Shown here one piece after another: positions 54,119-62,934 of a DNA stretch of 64,000 bases. Origin of the DNA: Cyanobium sp. FACHB-13342 (GTDB taxonomy: Bacteria > Cyanobacteriota > Cyanobacteriia > PCC-6307 > Cyanobiaceae). The translations under genes were made by a program, and so were the position numbers. The DNA is taken from positions 62,001 to 126,000 of the forward strand of contig NZ_JACJRT010000011.1 of assembly GCF_014697415.1 (NCBI RefSeq), given 5' to 3'. The notes beneath the pieces are model-generated. The model did not search any database, was not told where the DNA came from, and was given only the letters and a program-made list of their open reading frames with translations. How positions within the stretch are numbered: position 1 is the stretch's first letter; the number at the start of each line of letters is the position of its first letter.

Positions 54119-54422
54119 TCGGAGAGTGAACAGGGGTGAATGACGGGCTGTTATTTGCGAGGAGATGCGTGCTTCGCTCATTCACGATGAACCCGGACGA
54201 TTGAATTTCAAGTCGTTCGCCTGGCTTGGTGCTCGGTTGGTGGCTACGCCTGAATCCCTGCTGCTCCAGTTAGCTCCGGCCCCCGGGCGCTACGGCACCG
54301 CTCACCTGGGGCAGGTACGACTGACCTAACCGATCGACCGCCAGAAGGCTTTGCAGATCCTGGATGAGGGCATGGCAAACGGCGCCAGAGCCATCACGAG
54401 AATGATGACACATTTACACCTG
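54119..54422. other. gene-free stretch right of the transposase fragment
   Basis: No complete gene is supported. A short plus-strand frame near 54207-54329 (SFAWLGARLVATPESLLLQL) might be scrambled transposon or host sequence. It lacks a start and a recognisable family. Confidence 0.5.
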
Positions 54423-55559
54423 TTAAGAACCATCAGGCAACCCTGGGGTTGAATGCTCCCTCAGAGGCACATAACGATTCACATCATACATAGACAAGAC
54501 GATGGACAGGAAAGCTCCCATAAATAGCGAAGCTATAACAGAATGCGAGAAAGAAGTTCCCCATGTATATTCAGATAGCGAATAGCAAAATAGGGTAGCG
54601 GAAGAGCATGCGACCTTGGAGTCGATCCCACAACGCAACGCCAGCAAGGATTGCCTCAATCCAAATATATAGAATAAATAACTCAATAGCATTATAAATA
54701 GACCAAAATGCGCCAAATCGCCTAACGCGCCGGATTCGCAAATGCCAGCATCGGCCATTGACTCGGCAGAGTTCTGAATAAAAGAGGAAGACTCAAATGA
54801 GTTTCCGAGGATTAGACTACCACTCACCTTTCCCAAGCAGGAATACCAGAGAGATGCTCTTAAGAGATTTCCCGGCGAATCACTATTCAAAGCGAGGGAG
54901 AAGACAAGACATGAAAAGAGAAAAGCAAGAATTATAGCAGCAAAAAAGCTGTACGTACGGCGAATCAGAAGTGACGCAGAGATCAAGAATAGAAGGCTCG
55001 TGAGTGCACGCTGAGCACCATTAAATAGGAGCAGAATAAAGGAGATCGCACGAAGAGCCCTAGGCCACAGAAACGGCGAAGCACAGAAACCCAAAACAGA
55101 GACATTGATTAGACCATAATATGATTGATAAATACCAGTAAAGCGGCTAAACAGATCTTGGCTCCTAATCAGTGTTGAACCATTAAGTGCAAGATTTATC
55201 CCGGTAAGCGCCTCGTAAATAACAAGGGGAACGGACAGAAAAAGAGAAAGGGCGAGAAGCAATGAGATTGATCTAACAAATGAATAAGTAACATTTTTAA
55301 CCAAGAGAACTATCAGGATTAGATCGGGAGTGGCAAGCTCAAGCAAGTTATAAGGCTGCATGCCTCTCGATATGCTTATCGCAAGTAATAACACCAACTT
55401 CACAAAGAGGAGTGACACCGCATACATGCGAGCCAGACTTAATGATTTCCTGGCGGGCAAAAGAGCGCCGCCAAGAAAAGAACTAACAGCAAGCAATCCA
55501 GCGTTGAACTGAAAGCAAAAGAGTGCCGACGCAAACTTTAGATCGTTGCGTTTAACCAT
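54423..55559 (-). CDS. Wzy-like O-antigen/polysaccharide polymerase
   Basis: The 378-residue protein has about ten membrane helices with a long loop between (about 225-275: SDSPGNLLRASLWYSCLGK and ESSSFIQNSAESMADAGICESG), as in Wzy polymerases. Wzy proteins share little sequence, so the call rests on topology and on lying between glycosyltransferases and a Wzx flippase. It would join lipid-linked repeat units on the outer side of the inner membrane. It is AT-rich compared with the backbone. Confidence 0.7.
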   Translation of the reverse strand: MVKRNDLKFASALFCFQFNAGLLAVSSFLGGALLPARKSLSLARMYAVSLLFVKLVLLLAISISRGMQPYNLLELATPDLILIVLLVKNVTYSFVRSISLLLALSLFLSVPLVIYEALTGINLALNGSTLIRSQDLFSRFTGIYQSYYGLINVSVLGFCASPFLWPRALRAISFILLLFNGAQRALTSLLFLISASLLIRRTYSFFAAIILAFLFSCLVFSLALNSDSPGNLLRASLWYSCLGKVSGSLILGNSFESSSFIQNSAESMADAGICESGALGDLAHFGLFIMLLSYLFYIFGLRQSLLALRCGIDSKVACSSATLFCYSLSEYTWGTSFSHSVIASLFMGAFLSIVLSMYDVNRYVPLREHSTPGLPDGS

Positions 55560-55945
55560 GTGTAACTCCGGCCTGATTCAAGAGGAGCTATTAGGTGAGG
55601 AAACTTGGAGTGATCTGTTCTTCAGAGAAGAGGAGTTGCAACAGACTCTTTGGCGCTGAGAACAATTTGTTCATACTAAGAATTACCAGATTTGACATCG
55701 GCATACAGCATAGCCTTGGCATAATAGACTATGCAATCGCAGATTGCTCATAGAACACCAATATTTATAAATAATTGGCGAATATCCACTAGACATTTGA
55801 ATCCTAAGGCCAAGAAGTCTATGGACAGAATAAAAGGCACGCAAGCCGACAAGGTCACTATAATTCCAGGCACGTTATTATTAATATTCGAATTAGCAGC
55901 AAATTGCATGCTGCGACGAAAGAGCAGGGGTTGAAGATCCAAGGA
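55560..55945. other. gap in the polysaccharide cluster without a supported gene
   Basis: This 386-base AT-rich stretch contains only a 64-codon minus-strand frame (55748-55942) with hydrophobic but unconvincing sequence. It may hold a promoter for the polymerase gene or the residue of a lost gene. Nothing specific was recognised. Confidence 0.5.
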
Positions 55946-56947
55946 TTAGCCGAAAAGACGAGGAAAGAGATAAGCCAATAGACGCTTGATAAACTTGCGA
56001 TGCGCCGCACTAAGAAAGCTTAGATGAGGGGGCGGCTGCAAGAAGCTAGCAGGCGACAATATCGTACAAGTGTCCTGATAATAGGAATACGTAGAAATTG
56101 CATGACTTTCACAGTCATCAAATGAATAAAGACAGCCATTATAATCCTGCCAGAACCAATGTCTGTAGATGTTTGCTGGGCTAGCCCACCTGGAGTATTG
56201 ATTTGCAAATCTAGACCAGAACATGGGAGCTATAACGAATGGGAGATCTGCCCGCGTTTTAATTGGAAAGTAGGAGAAGGATGAATTGGATACAACAATC
56301 GAGGCTGCAACGTGCAGAGCTGCATAGCACTCAGCAATTCCACCTCGAAGAATCGGAATCCCAGGAAGAAAAGAGGAAGCATACCGGGGATCATCTGTGA
56401 CGATAACGAACCTATCGATTCCAACGTTCTTACGAATATTCGCAATAGCATCAATCCAGTATTTTTTGGGAAGAATGAGGTTCTTATGCCTTTTATACTC
56501 GCCTCCTCGAAGGTTTAGGACACAGACATCTCGAAAGGATTCAACTGCTGACAAAGACTTCGGATCGAGAACAATCCAGTCTCTAAGGTCCGCAGCAAAG
56601 TTGTAGAGATATTTTTCACTCTGGAAGAGGCCGGAGAGCTCGACATCACAGTCGATTTGCTCTACTCTGGAATCATAGGAAGAGGCAAAGTAATTTAGTT
56701 CCGGATCATAATAAAGTGATTCATGGAAGATTCTAGCCTGGTATAATCGGGAATGGCCATCAGAATATTGGCATAGCTCATCTGATCCAAATTGAATATC
56801 GAGAAAACCACTCCCTTTGAAGTTTTGTGTTTGATTTATTAAGTAAGGTACGTTATGCGATTTAGCAATTGCCCTGCATGCAGCGTAAACCCATAGCTGA
56901 TTACCAAGCCCTTGTCCAGGCAAGAAGGTAGTACTAATCATTAGCAC
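55946..56947 (-). CDS. GT11-like glycosyltransferase
   Basis: The 333-residue protein opens STTFLPGQGLGNQLWVYAAC, the GxGLGNQL start of the GT11 fucosyltransferase group. It has VCVLNLRGGEYKRHK at the place of the HxRxGD motif, RFVIVTDDPRYASSFLP, and HVAASIVVSNSSFSYFPIK as the closing block. The donor motif lacks His, so the sugar may not be GDP-fucose. Overlaps the flippase gene by 7 bases. Confidence 0.7.
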   Translation of the reverse strand: MLMISTTFLPGQGLGNQLWVYAACRAIAKSHNVPYLINQTQNFKGSGFLDIQFGSDELCQYSDGHSRLYQARIFHESLYYDPELNYFASSYDSRVEQIDCDVELSGLFQSEKYLYNFAADLRDWIVLDPKSLSAVESFRDVCVLNLRGGEYKRHKNLILPKKYWIDAIANIRKNVGIDRFVIVTDDPRYASSFLPGIPILRGGIAECYAALHVAASIVVSNSSFSYFPIKTRADLPFVIAPMFWSRFANQYSRWASPANIYRHWFWQDYNGCLYSFDDCESHAISTYSYYQDTCTILSPASFLQPPPHLSFLSAAHRKFIKRLLAYLFPRLFG

Positions 56948-58206
56948 GCAGACGAAGAACTAAAAATTTTACGAACACAGAATACCGAATAGAGCGCTGT
57001 AATCACCTCAGTTAAAAGCACAGACAAAGACGCTCCTGGCAGTGCATACAAGGGAACCAAGACAAATAATAGGGCCGGGAGTATTGTAGTCTGCAAAATA
57101 CAGATGTTAAGGTATTGACGGTGACGGCCAGATGGGATGAGAACTTGGTGAGTGATAAAAGCGAGTAAGATCGTAAATACAGGAGCGAAGCAGATGATTC
57201 TAAAAGGCTCCAAAGAACTTGGCAGAAAATCAGATGGAGCAAATAATAGGATGACATCGGAAGAGAATACAAACAAGAATGACGAAATAAATGATGCCGC
57301 TATCATTAAAGCAATGAAAGGCTTAAATAAAACTATTCGCAGATCACACGGGCTTCCTTGAGATGCTATTGCACACATACGCGGAAAGAGAGCGGCTGTG
57401 ACAGGCTGTGTGATAGTAACTTGATAGCCTCTGATTTTATCGACCAAAGCAAAATAACCCAAGGAAGAAATGGGAAGAAATAGTGGTAGGATCCAAAAGA
57501 CGGATCCTGAGCTTAGACTTGCAATGATTGATGAACTAAAAGATGGGAAGCCATTTTTTAGTGTATTTATAGTGGAAAGGCAAAATCCCTCCTGGGGTCG
57601 TCGTTCATAGGTTTCGAATAGGAAAGGGCGAAGAGACCACAGCAACAGAACAGCCGAAACAATTGCAGATAGAGACAAGATGAGAAGATAGGAGCGCAAA
57701 TCACTTTTGCTGTTAACGAAAAGATACATCAAGGGCAATGACAGGGCTTTAGGCAAAATATTGATCAATGCAAATATGCCAAATTTCTCAAGGCCATTAA
57801 CAAACCATAAGGGTGTAATAGCCGTAGCCAGGACAAGACCGATTCCACAGAAGTAGAGGTCGTAATACTGATGCAATGAGCTGAATAGGCTAAATATTAG
57901 AAAGGTAAACGTACTGACTGCTATGAATAAAGTAACTTGAGTGATTATGCCGACGCGTAAGATATGGCCGAGTGAGCTACGACACTGCCTAGATGCAGCA
58001 ACTCTTTGAGTTCCCTCTAGATAAAATCCCCAGTTACAAATCCAAGATGCATAGTTTGATATTAGTAGAACAAACGCTAGCAAACCCCAGCCACTTGGGC
58101 CCAAGGCATGGGTTAAATGTGGTATCGCCAGCGCTTGGATAGATATGGATGCAAGCTGAGAGCCCCCTAAATAAGTACTCCCTAGAAGAGTTCGCTTAAA
58201 GGGCAT
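56941..58206 (-). CDS. Wzx-type polysaccharide flippase
   Basis: The 421-residue protein has about twelve membrane helices and the MATE/Wzx-like start TLLGSTYLGGSQLASISIQA followed by LGPSGWGLLAFVLLISNYAS. It flips undecaprenyl-linked sugar units across the inner membrane to be polymerised by Wzy. A close link to both GT11-like genes and the polymerase supports the role. It is AT-rich. Confidence 0.85.
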   Translation of the reverse strand: MPFKRTLLGSTYLGGSQLASISIQALAIPHLTHALGPSGWGLLAFVLLISNYASWICNWGFYLEGTQRVAASRQCRSSLGHILRVGIITQVTLFIAVSTFTFLIFSLFSSLHQYYDLYFCGIGLVLATAITPLWFVNGLEKFGIFALINILPKALSLPLMYLFVNSKSDLRSYLLILSLSAIVSAVLLLWSLRPFLFETYERRPQEGFCLSTINTLKNGFPSFSSSIIASLSSGSVFWILPLFLPISSLGYFALVDKIRGYQVTITQPVTAALFPRMCAIASQGSPCDLRIVLFKPFIALMIAASFISSFLFVFSSDVILLFAPSDFLPSSLEPFRIICFAPVFTILLAFITHQVLIPSGRHRQYLNICILQTTILPALLFVLVPLYALPGASLSVLLTEVITALYSVFCVRKIFSSSSAC

Positions 58207-58271
58207 TAGTCGTAGCGGATTGCAGCACGATTAATCTACAAGGAGATTAGTAGACAGATATCTAGAGCGCT

Positions 58272-59699
58272 CTAAGGCCTCAGAAGCATTCTTGTCATCA
58301 AAAAAACTCTGACACCAAGAAACGCCTTAGCAACTAACCAGTGGAAACCAAATATAAACATAAAATACAAATTTCGAATTGAGGCGATGATGTTATTGGT
58401 AGAGAGTCGAAAGTGAAAGATATACTCAGTTTGACATCTGTGCTTAATGGGTAGAGACAAGATATTAGAAACAACTAATTTAGGGCCATATTTCGAATGG
58501 CAAAGCAGTTTAAGGATCTGGAATGGATTACCCAATACATCAAACACCAAAATATGTGAGTTAGGATTAAGAGCTCTAGTGGCTATAGACCGGATAATTG
58601 CAGCTTCATTTTGCAAGTGATATCCTTCATAGATATATAGGTCGAATTTGTCGTCGCCAGATAAATGATATGGAATTTCTGATATAGGCATCTGCAGAAA
58701 ACGTACTTGATTCGCATTACATGCTGGCTGGCTGAATCCAAAGAGTTCGAGTATACTGGTTATACACAAGCCAGAATTCGGCAGACTCTGCCATCGATTA
58801 GCTTCGCTCCAAGAATGGCATCCTGTGACTAGGATTCGTGGTGGAAGCTTACGCGAAGAAGCTGCTGAAAGAATTTTGACAATATAATTAAGAACGGAGC
58901 TAGAGAGTGGGGCCAAAGGTTGTCGAGGAGGGTGACAACCGGTGATTTTTGACAGCGCATGTTGCGTATACTTTTTGGAATCTACGTTTGCGTAGAGCTC
59001 TTTGCGAAATTCCTCCTTACTAGCTAAGTAGCTACGAGGCAAGTCGATTGATGAGTAGATAATATGACTAAGGCGTTCAACTTGATGGGCTTCACTTGGA
59101 AATGGATTAACAGGGTCTGAATATGTAATGATTGAATTAATATTGAGAAAGAATTCTTTCGCGTACTTTTGAATTTGCTGCCTATGCACTACATAGCAGG
59201 CTCCTGGTGAATAGAGCACAAATGGATCAACTAGCTGCTTTCCATAGATAAAATAATAAAGCTCATGAATTGACTGAAAAAACCAATGAGGATGATTCTT
59301 GATATACCAGTTGTTTTCATATTCATAATACTGATTTCCTTGAAATATGCCCGCTTGAGGATAGCGCGGATTTTTTTGCTGCTCAAACAAGAACGTGTAG
59401 GCTTTTTGCGTGTAAGCTTTTCTAAAGAACGACTCCGAAAGATGCCTGGGAAAAATGTTTCCCTTAATGAGACCAATAAAGTCTGGCAGTGAAGAGTGGT
59501 TTTCATAAAAGTAGGAATAGTAATCGGAAATATTGTGACCAGTATGTACTGAGTCAACAAAATTATGATTACTGATATGATCAATATAACTCTTGTCGAT
59601 AGACTGGTCACATACAATATAATCACAATCAGACAGTAAAGCTAGGAGCGGCGAGCAGTCATAGTTATAATTTGAAATGACATAGAAAATGTTATTCAT
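58272..59699 (-). CDS. two-domain protein: DUF3431-like N-terminus and methyltransferase-like C-terminus
   Basis: The 475-residue protein appears to have two parts. The N-terminal 250 residues (FYVISNYNYDCSPLLALL, LPDFIGLIKGNIFPRHLSES, YSPGACYVVHRQQIQKYAKE) resemble DUF3431/DUF4422-type glycan-modifying proteins. After a linker, PPRILVTGCHSWSEANRW and KFDLYIYEGYHLQNEAAIIR look like a Rossmann domain of the SAM-methyltransferase type, with RALNPNSHILVFDV as the late strand. It ends in hydrophobic segments that may anchor it. Neither activity is established. It is strongly AT-rich. Confidence 0.45.
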   Translation of the reverse strand: MNNIFYVISNYNYDCSPLLALLSDCDYIVCDQSIDKSYIDHISNHNFVDSVHTGHNISDYYSYFYENHSSLPDFIGLIKGNIFPRHLSESFFRKAYTQKAYTFLFEQQKNPRYPQAGIFQGNQYYEYENNWYIKNHPHWFFQSIHELYYFIYGKQLVDPFVLYSPGACYVVHRQQIQKYAKEFFLNINSIITYSDPVNPFPSEAHQVERLSHIIYSSIDLPRSYLASKEEFRKELYANVDSKKYTQHALSKITGCHPPRQPLAPLSSSVLNYIVKILSAASSRKLPPRILVTGCHSWSEANRWQSLPNSGLCITSILELFGFSQPACNANQVRFLQMPISEIPYHLSGDDKFDLYIYEGYHLQNEAAIIRSIATRALNPNSHILVFDVLGNPFQILKLLCHSKYGPKLVVSNILSLPIKHRCQTEYIFHFRLSTNNIIASIRNLYFMFIFGFHWLVAKAFLGVRVFLMTRMLLRP

Positions 59700-59711
59700 C
59701 TCTAAGTTGCG

Positions 59712-60719
59712 TTAGTGAATTCGCTTTGGAAGCTTGGCATAGGCTTTTTGGGCTAACTTAGCCATATAAAAGATAAGTTTTTGCACTTTGGTTGGACTGA
59801 CGCTATCCAGATCATGGAATGTCAATAGCCTCGGATAGTCAGATAGTATGAGTTTGATATGATTGTCGTACAACTCTGTTGAATCAACGCAAACGACTTG
59901 GAATATTGTACCTAGTGATCGCCCAAATGGGTCTTGCCCTGTTCTCATATTATGCTCTAGATTGATGTTATTTCGTTTTGTGTTGAACTCGGGATGGGCC
60001 CATGCTGATAACTTCTCTTTGATTTGAGTTATACTACCGCATGTGGTAAAATGGTATCCTCCATTTGAAAGTAACTCTTTGGACACTATATGTCTTAGTT
60101 TTTTTGAATCAATCCTGAGCTCGTTAAAAGATTGGGCTTGTATTAAGCTATAAGGAGCAATTACGCTGCCGATCCAATCAGAGTTTTTGTAGTAGTTAAG
60201 ATAAAAGCTAAATTCATGCTGTTTAAATGCCGAGATGCTCCTAGTATCACCCTTTAGATAGAGGTGTATTGCAGCACGAGATGGAATCTCGTCCAAGTCT
60301 GAGATTATGACGATATCGTCTTCTTTTGCGGTATGAGCTAGTGGCAGATGGATTGATTCTCTGTGGTATGTATCCAATACGTAGTACAGTTTTTTCTTGT
60401 CGTAATGTGAATGTTTCTCAAGCATGGTCGCGATCTTTTTAAAGGTGATTGAGTTGTTGCCATGATTTTGCTCAAGGTAGTTCTTGACTGATTCGAGCGA
60501 CAAGTGGAATCCTTCAACTTTATAGTATGTGATTTTTGGAAGATACTGCTTGTAGCGATGTTTTTGATCTTCGAAGTTAAATGGCTTGTATTCACCCATG
60601 AAAGTTTGGGCTGCTTCTACAATAATAAATTCATCAACAATGTCGTATAGGTATTTTAGCCTGATCTCTAAGAGATCATACTCGTTGAAAAACATGAAGC
60701 AATCAATTAGTCTAGGCAT
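59712..60719 (-). CDS. GT17-family glycosyltransferase
   Basis: DCFMFFNEYDLLEIRLKYL, then VDEFIIVEAAQTFMGEYKP and DIVIISDLDEIPSR (DxD metal site), are hallmarks of GT17, the family of eukaryotic bisecting GlcNAc transferase (MGAT3) with many bacterial members in surface-glycan clusters. The 335-residue length fits. It would add an N-acetylglucosamine-like sugar, which is inference. It is among the most AT-rich genes in the window, pointing to a different origin from the backbone. Confidence 0.88.
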   Translation of the reverse strand: MPRLIDCFMFFNEYDLLEIRLKYLYDIVDEFIIVEAAQTFMGEYKPFNFEDQKHRYKQYLPKITYYKVEGFHLSLESVKNYLEQNHGNNSITFKKIATMLEKHSHYDKKKLYYVLDTYHRESIHLPLAHTAKEDDIVIISDLDEIPSRAAIHLYLKGDTRSISAFKQHEFSFYLNYYKNSDWIGSVIAPYSLIQAQSFNELRIDSKKLRHIVSKELLSNGGYHFTTCGSITQIKEKLSAWAHPEFNTKRNNINLEHNMRTGQDPFGRSLGTIFQVVCVDSTELYDNHIKLILSDYPRLLTFHDLDSVSPTKVQKLIFYMAKLAQKAYAKLPKRIH

Positions 60720-60734
60720 GATCGTATCTAGTGG

Positions 60735-61475
60735 TCACAGTTGCTTCAAGCGCGCTACAAATCTCAGGAGACGCTTATGTATTGGAAGCGGTTTTCTAAA
60801 ATCTGGATATTTTCTGTTTTTTCCTCTCCACTTATGAAATGCAAAGGGTTCAATATCTCGGTTTTCTGTGAGTGTAGCCTCTCTTGAGAATCTGCAAGCA
60901 ACTGATAAGGGTGCAAACTTGACTCCATGTGCTTGTAGAATATGCCGACTTTGAACGCACAAGAATCCATCTTCGTGAAAGAATCCGTGGTCAGCACTCT
61001 CCCAATCAAGATCAAGGGATGATGGTAGTTGGAGTAACTTTAAGCTGCGTAGGGATACACTGTTGCCAACCCTGATTATGTTACCTAGATTATCGCGATA
61101 CGAGAAGCTGTCTTTAGGTAAAGGCCATGGCGCGCCAATATAGTCGTATTGCTTAAAATCTTCAGACCATTTATCTGGATTTACAATAAATCCATCAGCA
61201 TGAATCAAGATTATATAATCAGTATCTATGTATTTATGCAAATCAAATACGATAAACTTTCCCCATTCTCCGACGTTTTTGAAGGGCTCTATTTTATGAT
61301 AGCGATATGCGGAAATGCCTGGCTTCGGATTATAATTAGAAATGAGCAGGACTTTATCAAAAGAAATATGCTTCATGCTATGCATTAATGCCTCAACTGA
61401 TGCCTCCACTTCTGTTGTGGCGACAGCAACTAGAGTAACATTAGAAATTCGTGTGCGAGAGATGATCTCATCCAT
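60735..61475 (-). CDS. DUF5672 family protein
   Basis: The 246-residue protein has VTLVAVATTEVEASVEALMHS, the strand and acidic site DYIILIHADGFIVNP, DYIGAPWPLP, RVGNSVSLRSLKLL, and ESADHGFFHEDGFLC. These blocks are typical of DUF5672, a glycosyltransferase-like family seen in capsule and LPS clusters. HADG probably plays the DxD-like role. Function is predicted, not shown. It is AT-rich and lies 15 bases upstream of the GT17 gene. Confidence 0.78.
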   Translation of the reverse strand: MDEIISRTRISNVTLVAVATTEVEASVEALMHSMKHISFDKVLLISNYNPKPGISAYRYHKIEPFKNVGEWGKFIVFDLHKYIDTDYIILIHADGFIVNPDKWSEDFKQYDYIGAPWPLPKDSFSYRDNLGNIIRVGNSVSLRSLKLLQLPSSLDLDWESADHGFFHEDGFLCVQSRHILQAHGVKFAPLSVACRFSREATLTENRDIEPFAFHKWRGKNRKYPDFRKPLPIHKRLLRFVARLKQL

Positions 61476-61543
61476 ATAGAGAGAATTTCAGGAAGAAGTT
61501 TTTTGAAGACTTATGATTATCCAAGGCGAATAATCTGACGCAA

Positions 61544-62401
61544 CTAATCGTCTACAGGTGAAAGGATGTTGGGTCCAGGGATATACTGCATTACCTCGCC
61601 ATCACGGTATGGGAGTTGGCCAACTAATAATTCTCCTTTTGCATTCCACTGATTCCACCAGGTTCGTGAAAAATCAAGTATCGACTGAGGCCTGCCACTG
61701 CTCATATTGAATATGAGCTGGTGCCTGTCATCTTGAAGCTGCAGGGTGGTTCGTCGGAGAAATATGGATGCGCATTGTCTGACGTCTATAAAGTCTCTGA
61801 CTTGTTCGCCCTTGGTCATGGCAAAGTCGCGCCCTGAAAGCGCAGCACTTTTGAGAGATGGCCACAGACGAGTACTGAGCTCGCCGTCGCCATAAACATG
61901 GAAGACGCGAATGATCTCAAGATTCAGTTTATACTCCTTGGCCCACTGCATTAAAGCAATGGATGCCGCCGATTTTGACGCTGAGTAGCTATTTGTTGGC
62001 TCAAGTGGAGCATCTGTAGGAATCTGATCATATCTTGCTCCGCTCGCTCCATATTCAAAACAACTGCCAGCTACAATATATCTCTTGATTCCTGCAAGCC
62101 TTGCCTCTTCAAAGAGTGATATAGCCGCGGAAACATTCCAGTAAAAGCAATTAGCGAGACTATCATATGGAACATTGCCTGTATGAGTTGCAAGATGCAC
62201 AAGTACATCGCAACCATTTAAGTCTTCTCTTGCCACTTGATTGATTTGGCGATCAAACCAATCAGGCTGCTGAGTAATCGGTATTCGGCACTTGCTTTCT
62301 GGGCTCCGCCTAAAAGCTCTCACTAAATGTCCGTCGGCGAGGGCCCGATTGAGGTAGTGAGATCCGATAAATCCGGTTCCCCCGGTTAGCGCAATCTTCA
62401 T
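61544..62401 (-). CDS. NAD(P)-dependent sugar epimerase/dehydratase or reductase (extended SDR)
   Basis: The 285-residue SDR has KIALTGGTGFIGSHYLNRAL (dinucleotide-binding Gly motif), VLVHLATHTGN, VAGSCFEYGASG and the catalytic YSASKSAASIALM (Tyr, Lys). RfbH- and RfbC-type neighbours make a 4-keto reductase finishing a CDP-3,6-dideoxyhexose (like abequose, paratose or ascarylose synthases) the best guess. Its ATG overlaps the stop of the epimerase gene by 4 bases. Confidence 0.78.
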   Translation of the reverse strand: MKIALTGGTGFIGSHYLNRALADGHLVRAFRRSPESKCRIPITQQPDWFDRQINQVAREDLNGCDVLVHLATHTGNVPYDSLANCFYWNVSAAISLFEEARLAGIKRYIVAGSCFEYGASGARYDQIPTDAPLEPTNSYSASKSAASIALMQWAKEYKLNLEIIRVFHVYGDGELSTRLWPSLKSAALSGRDFAMTKGEQVRDFIDVRQCASIFLRRTTLQLQDDRHQLIFNMSSGRPQSILDFSRTWWNQWNAKGELLVGQLPYRDGEVMQYIPGPNILSPVDD

Positions 62402-62934
62402 CGCAATGAATTAATATCTGGATGCTGTTTATCGCGTTCAGAGATTATAGGGTCATGACATGGCCAGTCTATCGCTAGCGAACTCCAAAGCACGCCGCGA
62501 TCTAGGGCTGGGCAGTGAATAGTAGAAGTATAATAAGTCATCCAATTATCTTCAGACATGGCCAGGAATCCGTGGGCATAGCCTTTTCCGATAAGAACTG
62601 CGGTATGCCCACTTTCGGAGAGGTCGATAGAGTACGGCTTGTTAAAGTGTGGGCTATCAGGCCTAACATCGACGATGACATCTAGAACATGCCCCTTGAT
62701 GCACGACACAAGTTTGTCATGTGCAGCTGTATCAACTTGAAAATGCATGCCACGTAGCACCCCTCTTTTAGAGCGTGTGAGAAATGATTCTGCCGGTGTA
62801 AAGGCAATGCCCTGGGCTAAGAGGGTTTCCCCGTGAAACAGCTTGGTGAAATCGCCGCGACGATCTACGAAATGCGGGCAATCCAGAACAAATACACCTG
62901 GGAGAGGTTGGTCGCGTATCAGCAGATCAGCCAT
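62398..62934 (-). CDS. RfbC-like dTDP/CDP-4-keto-sugar 3,5-epimerase
   Basis: The cupin-fold protein of about 178 residues shows FVDRRGDFTKLFH, TRSKRGVLRGMHFQ with the catalytic His, KLVSCIKGHVLDVIVDVR and GKGYAHGFLAMSEDNWMTYY. These fit the RmlC family; next to rfbH it may instead be the CDP-sugar epimerase like AscE. ATG 62934 (ADLLIRDQPLPG) is preferred to 62952. It overlaps the rfbH stop by 8 bases. Confidence 0.83.
   Translation of the reverse strand: MADLLIRDQPLPGVFVLDCPHFVDRRGDFTKLFHGETLLAQGIAFTPAESFLTRSKRGVLRGMHFQVDTAAHDKLVSCIKGHVLDVIVDVRPDSPHFNKPYSIDLSESGHTAVLIGKGYAHGFLAMSEDNWMTYYTSTIHCPALDRGVLWSSLAIDWPCHDPIISERDKQHPDINSLR

Noticed and set aside
55748-55942. A 64-codon minus-strand gene
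   Set aside because: Its composition is unremarkable, no ribosome site or family is seen, and an overlapping frame on the plus strand is equally long.
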